A DNA stretch of 42,198 nucleotides, taken from positions 1 to 42,198 of the IMG/VR virus record IMGVR_UViG_3300014720_000061. One strand, written 5' to 3'. Source of the DNA: a virus. The notes below the pieces were generated by a model. It made no database searches. It was not told the origin of the DNA and saw only the letters and a program-made list of their open reading frames with translations. This document shows positions 29,525-37,492 of this stretch, in pieces. A program made the position numbers and the translations under genes. Numbering within the stretch: position 1 is the stretch's first letter; every line of letters starts with the position of its first letter.

Positions 29525-30232
29525 CTATGAGAAAAAACTTGCGATCCCCTTGAGCAGATGCTCGTTCGGGGTCTTGCAATGGGTGCAGATGAACTGCACG
29601 GACTTCTCAATCTTCGGCATGGTGTCGAGGAAGTCGAACAGTTTCCTGAACTGATCCTGCGTCATCTGTTCGATGAACTCACGAATTTCCGACTCCTCCA
29701 TCTCGGAGCAGTCGTACACGGTCTCCCCTTGGTTGATCTTGTCGATGCACTTGGTCAGCAGGGAGAATGTCCTGTCCACATCCGAGCCGTTTTCGATGGA
29801 GTCGATGTCCTCAAGGGTCGGGTATCGCATCACGATGCTGATGTCTGAGACGAGGGGGATGACCTTCTTGTGGTTTGGGGAAAATTGCGGTACGAGTTCC
29901 TTGATGTTGACCTCGCACTCGGTGCCGCCGCCGCACTTCTCGCACTTGACCATCGGCTTCGTGGTTTCCCCGACCGATTGGCTGCGGAGTTGCAGGAACA
30001 GGTACTCCATGTCGAGCAGGGGGATCTTGGTCACATCGACCTTGCCTCCCGTGCAGGAAAGCACGACCTCCCTGATTGCGCTGTAGATGCTCTTCTCGTT
30101 CTTGGTCTCCGCCGCCATGAGGAGGATCTTCTCCTCCTTGACGATGAACGGACGGTATTCCACCTTCTTCCCGCTGAGGGGGAGGGTGGTCTGATGCTTG
30201 GGTACTGATGCGAGGATTCCGCTGAGGGACAT
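29525..30232 (-). CDS. 26: gp26-like baseplate hub subunit
   Basis: 235 residues from the ATG at 30232, chosen because AGGAG lies seven bases upstream; a TTG two codons earlier is unlikely. The sequence TTLPLSGKKVEYRPFIVKEE, then KILLMAAET, and LDMEYLFLQLRSQSVGE are typical of the gp26 family of T4-like phages. Two Cys-x2-Cys pairs (CEKC near residue 98, CTHC near 218) could bind a zinc ion. The protein is a component of the central baseplate hub. It lies between gp54 and gp51 on the minus strand. Confidence 0.75.
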   Translation of the reverse strand: MSLSGILASVPKHQTTLPLSGKKVEYRPFIVKEEKILLMAAETKNEKSIYSAIREVVLSCTGGKVDVTKIPLLDMEYLFLQLRSQSVGETTKPMVKCEKCGGGTECEVNIKELVPQFSPNHKKVIPLVSDISIVMRYPTLEDIDSIENGSDVDRTFSLLTKCIDKINQGETVYDCSEMEESEIREFIEQMTQDQFRKLFDFLDTMPKIEKSVQFICTHCKTPNEHLLKGIASFFS

Positions 30233-30257
30233 TGTCAATCTCCTATATTGTAGATGT

Positions 30258-31292
30258 TCATCCGAAGAAACCCGCCCCGAAGAACCCTTGGGTCTGCGAG
30301 AGGAGGGTCAGCCCGAGGTCGAGTCCGCCTTGGCGTGGGGTTTGGTACACGACCCTACCATCGACACTCCTCGGGAAGTCTTCATTCTTGTACTCAGCCA
30401 ACTGCTTGGAGTACGCCTCAAGTATCGAACGCTGCTTCCTTTGGACTTGGTCGAAGTTCGCCCGTTCACGCATGCCTCCGACGATGAAGCCGCTCACAGC
30501 CTTGTTGAGGTTGTATTGGCTCTGCCGCAGGATCTTCTCGTTGGAACTGTTGTCGATCACGGGGAAGCCTGTGTCGGTGATCGTGGGAAGCGTGTTGGTG
30601 TAGGTCAGGTTGATCCCTTGCAGGGAAACCATATCGTGATACATGATGCCGACATCGATTGTCATCGGTTCGGTGGATGACCCGTAGTTCAGGGATCCTC
30701 CGTTGATGTTCACCCTGTATGGGTACACCTCCGTGAGGCGCACACCCGTGATCTTTCCCTGATACATCGCCTCCATAGCCATGTCGAAGTTCCTGACATG
30801 CCTCGGGAGGAGCATGATGTAGACCTCGCTGTCTCCAGCGTAGTCATCGTAGAACTTCCATTGCTTGGTGACGGGGTTCTGTAGGTAGGAGTACCACCCG
30901 TCGAAGAACTCCTTCTCAAACAGGTCGGAGCCGCAGTTGAACTGAAACAGCATGCCCGAGCCGTTGTTGGTGTTCTTCTTGTACGGGAAGACTCGGTTCG
31001 CACCTGCCGTGATGTAGTTCTCTTCGGTGGTGTACCAACTCTTGTCGTTGATCGTCATCGACTTGCAGGTGGTGGCGAGTCGAGCGACATCGGGTACGAA
31101 CTCCATGCCAATAGCCTTACGGACCCGCTCGTTGGGGAACATCATCACCAACCATCGGTTGGCGGACATGAACCCCGTCTCCCGCAGCCGCCCGTAGGCG
31201 TAGTCCATGAAGGACGGTGCGGGGCTGTCTTGCGATCCCTGTTGGAACCGTGCCCGTGCGGAAAGTAGGTCTGATCGGAAGTCTAGTCCCAT
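30258..31292 (-). CDS. 54: gp54-like baseplate tail-tube initiator
   Basis: 344 residues; T4 gp54 has 320. The core has the tail-tube fold pattern shared by gp19, gp48 and gp54: WLVMMFPNE near the start, LATTCKSM, FQFNCGSDLFEKEFFDGWYS, KWKFYDDYAG, and IDVGIMYHDM. It would sit on the gp48 cap and start tube polymerisation. The C-terminal ~90 residues are predicted helical and then Gly-rich (GFFGAGFFG). The ATG lacks a clear Shine-Dalgarno sequence; an ATAGATAC element lies just before it. gp48 is on the opposite strand at 32410, so the identification as gp54 rather than gp48 rests on that. Confidence 0.7.
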   Translation of the reverse strand: MGLDFRSDLLSARARFQQGSQDSPAPSFMDYAYGRLRETGFMSANRWLVMMFPNERVRKAIGMEFVPDVARLATTCKSMTINDKSWYTTEENYITAGANRVFPYKKNTNNGSGMLFQFNCGSDLFEKEFFDGWYSYLQNPVTKQWKFYDDYAGDSEVYIMLLPRHVRNFDMAMEAMYQGKITGVRLTEVYPYRVNINGGSLNYGSSTEPMTIDVGIMYHDMVSLQGINLTYTNTLPTITDTGFPVIDNSSNEKILRQSQYNLNKAVSGFIVGGMRERANFDQVQRKQRSILEAYSKQLAEYKNEDFPRSVDGRVVYQTPRQGGLDLGLTLLSQTQGFFGAGFFG

Positions 31293-31300
31293 GGCAGTAT

Positions 31301-31897
31301 CTATTTCGCCAACTTCCAGACATCCTCCCGAGAGGCTCCTTGGAAATCATCCATGGGGAAGAACGGGACGGTCTTCCACTCTGCGGAGGAGATGAAGGCG
31401 ATGTTGCTGACGATGTGGGGATAGAGGTACCGCTTGATGCAGGGACGGTACGGCTTCAACTTCTTGGTCGCCTTCAGGATCGGGTAGGTCACTTTGATGA
31501 GTGCCTTGTAGTTGTTGTAGACCGCCCAGTTGGGGTCATCCACCAACTTGATGAGGTTGTTTAGAAACCCCGCACGGACGGTCGGCGGGAGGTAGTGGAG
31601 GTTCAGCCCGAGGAATCCGTTCGGCTTGGGGTGGAGGATGATGACCACGGGGAATGCGTCCCAAAAAGGAAGTTCATCCTGCGTCTTCGGGTCGTAAGCG
31701 TAGAACACCATCCTGCCAGGACTCAGTTCTCGCTTCTTTGTGATCGTCTTGGAGGAATCGATGAACGAGGATTGCCGCATCCCCGTCTTGATCTTGGAAA
31801 GATTCTTTGCAAGCCATTGGGTCGCCTTCGGATCGCTCAGTCTGATCCCCGAGCGACCGAATGCGGTCAAGACTTTTGATGCTTCTTTCTTGCTCAT
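31301..31897 (-). CDS. Conserved T4-like virion assembly protein (gp2/gp3 neighbourhood)
   Basis: 198 residues; its ATG overlaps the gp4 stop (ATGA). Conserved-looking segments are RMVFYAYDPKTQDELPFWDA, GFLGLNLHYLPPTVRA, RPCIKRYLYPH and FISSAEWKTVPFFP. I recognise this as a protein found next to gp4 in T4-like cyanophages, where it is annotated either as the DNA-end protector (gp2) or as a tail-completion-type protein (gp3). I cannot decide between them from sequence alone. It is basic, as a DNA-end binding protein would be. Confidence 0.5.
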   Translation of the reverse strand: MSKKEASKVLTAFGRSGIRLSDPKATQWLAKNLSKIKTGMRQSSFIDSSKTITKKRELSPGRMVFYAYDPKTQDELPFWDAFPVVIILHPKPNGFLGLNLHYLPPTVRAGFLNNLIKLVDDPNWAVYNNYKALIKVTYPILKATKKLKPYRPCIKRYLYPHIVSNIAFISSAEWKTVPFFPMDDFQGASREDVWKLAK

Positions 31898-32358
31898 CCC
31901 TTGACCTTTCCGAAGATGTTTTCTTCAGTCAGGATGCGGAAACTCCAACCCCTGTTCTCGCAGTAGTCCCTAGCAGCCGACCACTTCGCCGAGTTGATCA
32001 TCCAATTCCTGATCTCGGTCACCTTGCTCTTGGTGACCTTCTTCGTGGTGGGCTGTTCGGGCTTCACCGTCTGCTTCTTCGGCTTGACCTCTATGAGCGA
32101 CTCCTCGACGGTGCCATCGGGCTTCTTCATGCGAACCCAAAAGTCAACGAAGTACCTGTGCCTCCGTCCGTCGAGGGGGGAGATGTACGGGACGATGACT
32201 TCCTCGGATGACCACTCGACCACCGAGTCGTTCTCGTCGCAGAAGGTCATAAACCTCCGCTCCCACAGCGAACGGTAGAAGCACATGTTGGGGTCGCCCC
32301 TGTACTTCTGCGTCTGCTTCGGTCTGAACTTTCCCTTGTATGACTTACCCGTGGCTAT
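31894..32358 (-). CDS. 4: gp4-like head completion protein with probable AUA start
   Basis: 154 residues if started at ATA (32356-32358); the first in-frame ATG is at 32286. The extra 24 residues include SYKGKFRPKQTQKYRGDPN, which matches the family N-terminus before YRSLWERRFM, so they are very likely translated. GGAGG lies eight bases before the ATA, and no ATG, GTG or TTG occurs in that upstream stretch. Other landmarks are VEWSSEEVIVPYISPLDGR and HRYFVDFWVRM, a nuclease-like fold, then a Lys-rich linker. gp4 completes the head so that tails can attach. A late promoter lies directly upstream. Confidence 0.75.
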   Translation of the reverse strand: MATGKSYKGKFRPKQTQKYRGDPNMCFYRSLWERRFMTFCDENDSVVEWSSEEVIVPYISPLDGRRHRYFVDFWVRMKKPDGTVEESLIEVKPKKQTVKPEQPTTKKVTKSKVTEIRNWMINSAKWSAARDYCENRGWSFRILTEENIFGKVKG

Positions 32359-32359
32359 G

Positions 32360-32373
32360 ACGGAGTCCTCCGT
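32360..32373 (-). promoter_or_regulatory. Inverted repeat holding the gp4 ribosome-binding site
   Basis: On the minus strand ACGGAG-GA-CTCCGT is a perfect inverted repeat that contains the GGAGG site for the ATA start. With T4-type spacing the transcript would begin at about 32373, exactly at its first base, giving a 5'-terminal hairpin. Confidence 0.5.
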
Positions 32374-32378
32374 TTCCT

Positions 32379-32385
32379 TATTTAG
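32379..32385 (-). promoter_or_regulatory. Late promoter motif CTAAATA (minus arm of divergent pair)
   Basis: Minus-strand CTAAATA upstream of gp4. With the plus-strand copy at 32395 it forms the symmetric arrangement TATTTAGC-N7-GCTAAATA. It would drive gp4, gp54, gp26, gp51 and the tape-measure-like gene. Confidence 0.75.
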
Positions 32386-32394
32386 CCGCTTCCG

Positions 32395-32401
32395 CTAAAT
32401 A
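32395..32401 (+). promoter_or_regulatory. Late promoter motif CTAAATA (plus arm of divergent pair)
   Basis: Plus-strand CTAAATA ending eight bases before the gp48 ATG at 32410. Predicted transcription start near 32407 leaves a leader of only about three bases, and there is no Shine-Dalgarno sequence. It would drive the baseplate operon towards gp6. Confidence 0.75.
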
Positions 32402-32409
32402 CGGTCACC

Positions 32410-33579
32410 ATGGCAAGAGAATACAGCAGCGTCAGGACATACGAGGATATCCGTGCGATTGAGGGCATGCTTCTCGGCAAGTCGAGGTCTGCCTTTGAGC
32501 GTCGGCTCTACGACCGTGGTAGCGATATGCGGGACAGGAAGCATTACAAGTATCCGCTTGAGATCCTGAGCAGCCCCGACCATCAAAACGCCATGTGCAT
32601 TGAGATTTGGGACAACAATCCCGCATACCTCGCCACCAAGCGTGAGGTCTTCAAGCGACTAGGTGAGAGTTCAGCCCGAGCAATCGGTGCCGCACAGGAA
32701 ACGGCAGAGTCGGGCGAGGGAGGAGCAGACATCGGCGACATCGTCGGTGCGGGCCTCCAAGGTGCGGCTAGTGCTGCGGGGCTCTTCGTTAGTACCATTG
32801 CCGATGCCTTAGTTGGGGGCAACCTTCAGGGGCAGGGATTGGGACGGGACTCGTACACGGAGGAGCAGACGGGGCTTGCGGGGGCTACCGCTCCCGTCAT
32901 GCACAGGATCTACCTCTACATGCCCACGAACATGAGTTTCGGATATGGGTTTGAGTACGAAGATGCCAACATGAGCGGGATGGACATCCTCAAGTTGCCG
33001 AAGGCTCTCGCTGAGGGCAATGCGGAGGTGGCTCGGGACATCGGCAAGAAGATCGCCATGTCGAACCTCAAGGTGCTTGACGATCTTGCGAGTAAGGTCG
33101 GTATCGAAGCGGGAACCCTCGGGAAGTTCACATCGGCGCAGCAGAGGCAGGTCATCAATCCCATGAACCTCCACATCTTCAAGGAGGTCAAGCGGCGTGA
33201 GTTCTCTTTCGGGTACACATTCCTACCGAAGAGCCGTAAGGAGATGCTCAACTGCCATGAGATCGTGAACATCCTCAAGTTCTTCTCCCACCCGAAGCGT
33301 TCCGAGGGCAATGGAAGGTTCCTCGACTATCCCGCCGAGTTTCAGATCTACTTCCTACAGGGGGACGGGAAGAACAACACATACATGCCGTACATCTTCA
33401 AGTGCGCCCTCAAGGACATCAAGGTCACTTATGGAGAGGAGACGGTCTTCTCGACCTTTGAGTCGGATGAGATCGGTGCCTCGCCCACGAAGATGAAGTT
33501 GGATCTGACCTTCAGCGAACTTGAGATCCTGACCCGTGAGAGGTTTGGCATCGATGTCATCGGCATTCCGACCGCATGA
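32410..33579 (+). CDS. 48: gp48-like baseplate tail-tube cap
   Basis: 389 residues; T4 gp48 has 364. After a variable N-terminal part with a Gly/Ala-rich hydrophobic stretch (residues ~95-140), the C-terminal two-thirds follows the gp48 pattern: RIYLYMPTNMSFGYGFEYED, INPMNLHIFKEVKRREFSFG, FLPKSRKEM, a Phe/Pro-rich FLDYPAEFQIYF, and LDLTFSELEILTRE at the end. The protein caps the central hub and receives gp54 and the tail tube. First gene of the plus-strand baseplate operon. No Shine-Dalgarno sequence precedes it. Confidence 0.8.
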   Translation: MAREYSSVRTYEDIRAIEGMLLGKSRSAFERRLYDRGSDMRDRKHYKYPLEILSSPDHQNAMCIEIWDNNPAYLATKREVFKRLGESSARAIGAAQETAESGEGGADIGDIVGAGLQGAASAAGLFVSTIADALVGGNLQGQGLGRDSYTEEQTGLAGATAPVMHRIYLYMPTNMSFGYGFEYEDANMSGMDILKLPKALAEGNAEVARDIGKKIAMSNLKVLDDLASKVGIEAGTLGKFTSAQQRQVINPMNLHIFKEVKRREFSFGYTFLPKSRKEMLNCHEIVNILKFFSHPKRSEGNGRFLDYPAEFQIYFLQGDGKNNTYMPYIFKCALKDIKVTYGEETVFSTFESDEIGASPTKMKLDLTFSELEILTRERFGIDVIGIPTA

Positions 33580-33587
33580 GGTGAACC

Positions 33588-34496
33588 ATGGGATACTTCG
33601 ACTTCCTTCCTAGCGTGGCTTACCCGAACGATGAGGGCGGTAGGACCATCGTCAAGGACATCCTCGTCCGTGGCAAGATCCTCGACTCCCTCCGTGACGC
33701 TGCCTCCGCAGCCCTTGAGTACACGGTGGAGGACGAAGAGAGACCCGAGACCATCGCATACAGGGTCTATGGTCGAGCCGACTACCATTGGCTGATCCTC
33801 CTGTTCAACGAGGTCCATGACCCGTTCTTCTCATGGCCGATGAGCATCAACGAGATGGAGAAGCACATGGAGGCTTCCTACTCGGGCAAGGCACTCTTCA
33901 TCGATCCCGTGGGTCTATGGGATCTTGACAAGGAACGCCCCCTCGACAGGAGGGTGCCTCACTTCGCCGAGGGGGACTTGATCCAGCAGAAGGACACATC
34001 GGGCTCCGTGGTTGCCACGGCAAAGGTGGTCTCTTGGGATCCCAATCTCTACAAGGTGGTGGTCAACTCGGTGAGCGGTTCATTCAGGCTCGTCGGTGAG
34101 GCGGCTAGGCACACCGCCGTCATCTCCGACAGGACAGCCCTGACGAGGGACATCACAACGGTCAACTCCCGAGGCAAGACGATCACCGTGCCGCTCGTAA
34201 GGATCACGGATGACAACAGGTATGCCTTGCACCGATTTGAAAACTCGGCGCAGGAGGAGATCTCGCCTTGGTTCTCCGCCAAGGACAATCCCGTGCCGCT
34301 CATCGACAAGTACGCACTCGGGAGGTCCGAGGTCCTGCCGATGGGCGAGGACGATGTGGGGGATGACCTCGGAAACGCCACGGTCGTGACCAACATAGTC
34401 CATGAGGAGAGGGTGAACGACGGTAAGCGCAACATCAGGGTGATGCGCCCCGAGTACATCGACCTTGTTCTGAGGGACTTCCGAAGCCTGTTCTGA
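33588..34496 (+). CDS. 53: gp53-like baseplate wedge protein
   Basis: 302 residues, eight bases after gp48. The N-terminal half contains the gp53 signature YRVYGRADYHWLILLFNEVH, then DPFFSWPMS, with NEMEKHME following. T4 gp53 is shorter (196), so residues ~125-302, which include a small barrel-like segment (GDLIQQKDTSGSVVATAKVV), are an extension typical of cyanophage forms. gp53 joins wedges around the hub during baseplate assembly. Confidence 0.82.
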   Translation: MGYFDFLPSVAYPNDEGGRTIVKDILVRGKILDSLRDAASAALEYTVEDEERPETIAYRVYGRADYHWLILLFNEVHDPFFSWPMSINEMEKHMEASYSGKALFIDPVGLWDLDKERPLDRRVPHFAEGDLIQQKDTSGSVVATAKVVSWDPNLYKVVVNSVSGSFRLVGEAARHTAVISDRTALTRDITTVNSRGKTITVPLVRITDDNRYALHRFENSAQEEISPWFSAKDNPVPLIDKYALGRSEVLPMGEDDVGDDLGNATVVTNIVHEERVNDGKRNIRVMRPEYIDLVLRDFRSLF

Positions 34497-34503
34497 GGAC
34501 ACC

Positions 34504-35973
34504 ATGCCCGAGATCGATGACGAAACGATGATGCGACCTGGCGATGTGGTGATCGATGAGATCACCCTCCGCTCCTACACGGGCTTCAACCTGAGCCTCA
34601 GGGGCATCTTTCAGAACTTCGTTATCTACGAGGACATCTTCTCAAACTGCATGTCGGGGAGCGTGACGCTCATCGACAGTATGAACCTGATCAAGCACTT
34701 CCCGATCATCGGAGCCGAGACGCTGACGGTCAAGTACAAGACTCCCTACAAGGGATCACCTCTCGTAAAGTTGGTCTTCCGAACCTACAAGATCTCGGTC
34801 AAGGTTCAGACGGCGCAGCCCTTCACGCAGATGGTCAGGATTGAATTCATGTCCGACCATGCGATCAAGAGCATGCAGAAGAAGGTGTCGAAGTCGTTCT
34901 CGCAGATGCCCGTTTCCAAGATGGTGGAGAACATCTTCCTTGAGTACCTCGCACGGACGGACGAGGAGAACAGCGGCATACTGTCGGCTGCGGTTCAGGG
35001 TGCGATTGCAGGTGGCATGATCGGGGGCGTGGGTGGACCCCTCCTTGCCGTCCCTGCGGCTGCGTTCGGTGCTGCCATGGGTGCGGTCAAGGAGGCGAAC
35101 GACGATGACAGGATCCCCCTGAAGACCGTCGAGGAGACATATGACAACCGATCCTATGTCATACCGTATTGGTCGCCGCTGTACACGATCAACTGGTTGG
35201 CGCACAGGGCTCGGTCCAAGTACGACACCTCGCTCTGCGACTATGTCTTCTACGAGAACTCGGACGGTCACCACTTCGTCCCGATCTCAAGGCTCAAGCG
35301 TCAGCCCGTCAAGTTCACCTACACGGACTATGTGCAGGGGTTCCGAAGCGTGTCGGGCGACAGGATGATGGAGTCCGAACTGCGGAACATCATGGCTATG
35401 ACTGTGGAGGACATCTCGGACAGGGTCAAGCAGCAGAGCCTCGGCATGCTCTCGTCAGCCATACTTGCTCACGACATGGTGACCAAGTCTTGGAAGACGG
35501 TCCACTTCAACTACGACGAGTCCTTCTATAGGCAGGGTCTCCATGTCGAGCAGTACCCGCTCCTACCCGCCGAGAAGACCGATTACTCCAAGGCTGTGGA
35601 GTCGAGCCTCAAGTACTACCCAAACACGACATACACGGTCAACGGGATCGTGTCGAACAGCGACCCCGAGGAGACTGTCCTTTTGAGGCAGTCCCTACTC
35701 AATCAGATTCATTCCGTGAATCTCATAGTCGAGTGCCACGGGGACACGAATGTGAAGGTGGGTCAGATCATCGAACTGAAGATCCCTGCTCCCGAATCAA
35801 CCAAGAAGGCTGACAAGTACGAGGATGACTACATGCTCGGTCGGTATCTCGTCACCACGGTCAAGCACACGGTCACAGATAGGGAACACACCATGACCAT
35901 GACCCTATCCCGTGACTCGCTTCCCGAGCCGATCACCGACTTCAAGAAGCCCGAACTTGCGGTGGAGAACTGA
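34504..35973 (+). CDS. gp27-like baseplate hub protein
   Basis: 489 residues. The N-terminal barrel has FVIYEDIFSNCMSGSVTLID, then HFPIIGAETLTVKY, the pattern of phage hub proteins that form the central torus (T4 gp27). Residues ~155-200 include a Gly/Ala-rich hydrophobic segment (AVQGAIAGGMIGGVGGPLLA) that is an unusual insertion. The C-terminal part has hub-like barrel strands near VKVGQIIELKIP and GRYLVTTVKHTVTDREHTMT. It precedes gp5, the protein it would hold. Similarity to gp27 is in pattern and position, so I leave the symbol empty. Confidence 0.6.
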   Translation: MPEIDDETMMRPGDVVIDEITLRSYTGFNLSLRGIFQNFVIYEDIFSNCMSGSVTLIDSMNLIKHFPIIGAETLTVKYKTPYKGSPLVKLVFRTYKISVKVQTAQPFTQMVRIEFMSDHAIKSMQKKVSKSFSQMPVSKMVENIFLEYLARTDEENSGILSAAVQGAIAGGMIGGVGGPLLAVPAAAFGAAMGAVKEANDDDRIPLKTVEETYDNRSYVIPYWSPLYTINWLAHRARSKYDTSLCDYVFYENSDGHHFVPISRLKRQPVKFTYTDYVQGFRSVSGDRMMESELRNIMAMTVEDISDRVKQQSLGMLSSAILAHDMVTKSWKTVHFNYDESFYRQGLHVEQYPLLPAEKTDYSKAVESSLKYYPNTTYTVNGIVSNSDPEETVLLRQSLLNQIHSVNLIVECHGDTNVKVGQIIELKIPAPESTKKADKYEDDYMLGRYLVTTVKHTVTDREHTMTMTLSRDSLPEPITDFKKPELAVEN

Positions 35974-35974
35974 A

Positions 35975-37474
35975 ATGCACAACCATGAGCCCATCCGTCC
36001 CGACTTCCTCGGCAAGAACGGCTTCATTTGGTGGCAGGGTGTGGTCGAGGACATCTATGACCCCCTGAAGGTCGGTCGTGTCCGTGTTCGTATCCTGGGT
36101 TGGCATACCGATGACAAGTCGGAGATCCCGACCAAGGATCTCCCGTGGGCGCATGTCGTGATGCCGACGAACAGCGCATCCATGTCAGGCAAAGGTTGGT
36201 CGCCAACGGGCATCCTTCAGGGTACATGGGTGGTGGGCTTCTATCGTGACGGTTTGAACGCACAGGAGCCTGTGGTCTTCGGCACCCTCGGTGGCATCAA
36301 TACGGTGTCAATAACGGTTCCGAACATACCGCAGACGGGCTTTCCATTCGTGGATGCCGAGACGAGCCGAAGGTTGACCGCTCAGATCATTCAGTCGAAG
36401 AAGGAAGAGGTCTTGTCTCAGTTGGAGGAGGCGAAGGACGATGTCGGACTGAAGCCGTATCAACTGCCGAAGAATCCAGTCATAGACCCGAGCAAGGGCT
36501 TCACGGACCCCGATGGTCTCTATCCCCTGATCTCAAGGATGGATGAGGCGGACACGAATCGACTCGCCCGAAACGAACAGGTGGACAACACCATCGTCAG
36601 GAAGAAGCGTGAGAGCCTTGAGCGATGCTCGACGGCACTCTATGGGTTTTGGTCCGAGCCCGAGACCCCATATGCAGCCGTCTATCCGTTCAACAATGTG
36701 TACGAGTCTCAGGCGGGTCACATCATCGAATACGACGATACCCCGAGGGCGGAGAGGCTTCACTTCTACCATTGCTCGGGCTCGTTCACGGAGATCCATC
36801 CCAAGGGCAGCGAGGTCCATAAGGTCGTGGGCAACGCATGGGACATCACGCTCAACGACAAGATGGTCTTGGTAAAGGGCAACGCATCGTTCAACGCCGA
36901 CAAGACGCTCAAGGTGAAGATGGGGAAGGACCTTGAGATTGAGGTCCTTGGCGATGTCAAGATGCTCGTCAACGGCAACATGACCACCGAGGTGAAGGGG
37001 AACGCCCTACACAAGGTCGGGGGGACATACACCCTGTCGAGTGAAGGGAACATGGTCATCATGGCACCCCGCATCGATCTCAATCCCGAGGGTGAGAAGG
37101 CATCCGAGGTCAGCACATTCATGGACAAGTTGCGGGGCTTCGTCAACTCGCTCATCAACGCATTCACCCCACCCGATCCCAAGGTCACGAATACGGAACC
37201 TACGCCGACACCGCCCGAACTTCCACCCGCACCGACAAGACCACAAGCAGAGGAGAAGGCGGAGGATCTGTTTGAAGAGGACAGGAACAGGATCAGGAAC
37301 AAATATCCAGGTCTGCGTTCCAAACCCATCGAACTTCTTCTTGGTTACAGCGACGATGAGGTCGCTCTATTGGTGGAGAGGCCGAAGCGGTTGACCGATT
37401 TCGGCAGTTCCGCCGACCAAGAGAGGCTACTCGTACAGAGGATCGGTCAATACGAGTCGAGGAGACAGGACTAG
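35975..37474 (+). CDS. 5: gp5-like central spike protein without lysozyme domain
   Basis: 499 residues from the ATG two bases after the hub stop. Residues ~16-110 form the OB-fold (GVVEDIYDPLKVGRVRVRIL, WAHVVMPTNSAS, GTWVVGFYRDG). Residues ~265-400 form the triple beta-helix needle, with short repeated strands such as LKVKMGKDLEIEV and MLVNGNMTTEVKGNALHKVGG. The region between them has no T4-lysozyme motif. A C-terminal extension of about 90 residues (Pro-rich, then EDLFEEDRNRIRNKYPGL) follows the needle. The protein punctures the outer membrane; the PAAR protein at 39007 would tip it. Confidence 0.88.
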   Translation: MHNHEPIRPDFLGKNGFIWWQGVVEDIYDPLKVGRVRVRILGWHTDDKSEIPTKDLPWAHVVMPTNSASMSGKGWSPTGILQGTWVVGFYRDGLNAQEPVVFGTLGGINTVSITVPNIPQTGFPFVDAETSRRLTAQIIQSKKEEVLSQLEEAKDDVGLKPYQLPKNPVIDPSKGFTDPDGLYPLISRMDEADTNRLARNEQVDNTIVRKKRESLERCSTALYGFWSEPETPYAAVYPFNNVYESQAGHIIEYDDTPRAERLHFYHCSGSFTEIHPKGSEVHKVVGNAWDITLNDKMVLVKGNASFNADKTLKVKMGKDLEIEVLGDVKMLVNGNMTTEVKGNALHKVGGTYTLSSEGNMVIMAPRIDLNPEGEKASEVSTFMDKLRGFVNSLINAFTPPDPKVTNTEPTPTPPELPPAPTRPQAEEKAEDLFEEDRNRIRNKYPGLRSKPIELLLGYSDDEVALLVERPKRLTDFGSSADQERLLVQRIGQYESRRQD

Positions 37475-37492
37475 CAGGACGGAGGAAAAGAC

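Noticed and set aside
37181-37240. Pro-rich segment after the gp5 needle as a cell-wall binding domain
   Set aside because: It is a short disordered linker (PTPTPPELPPAPTRP type) with no LysM or SH3-like pattern.
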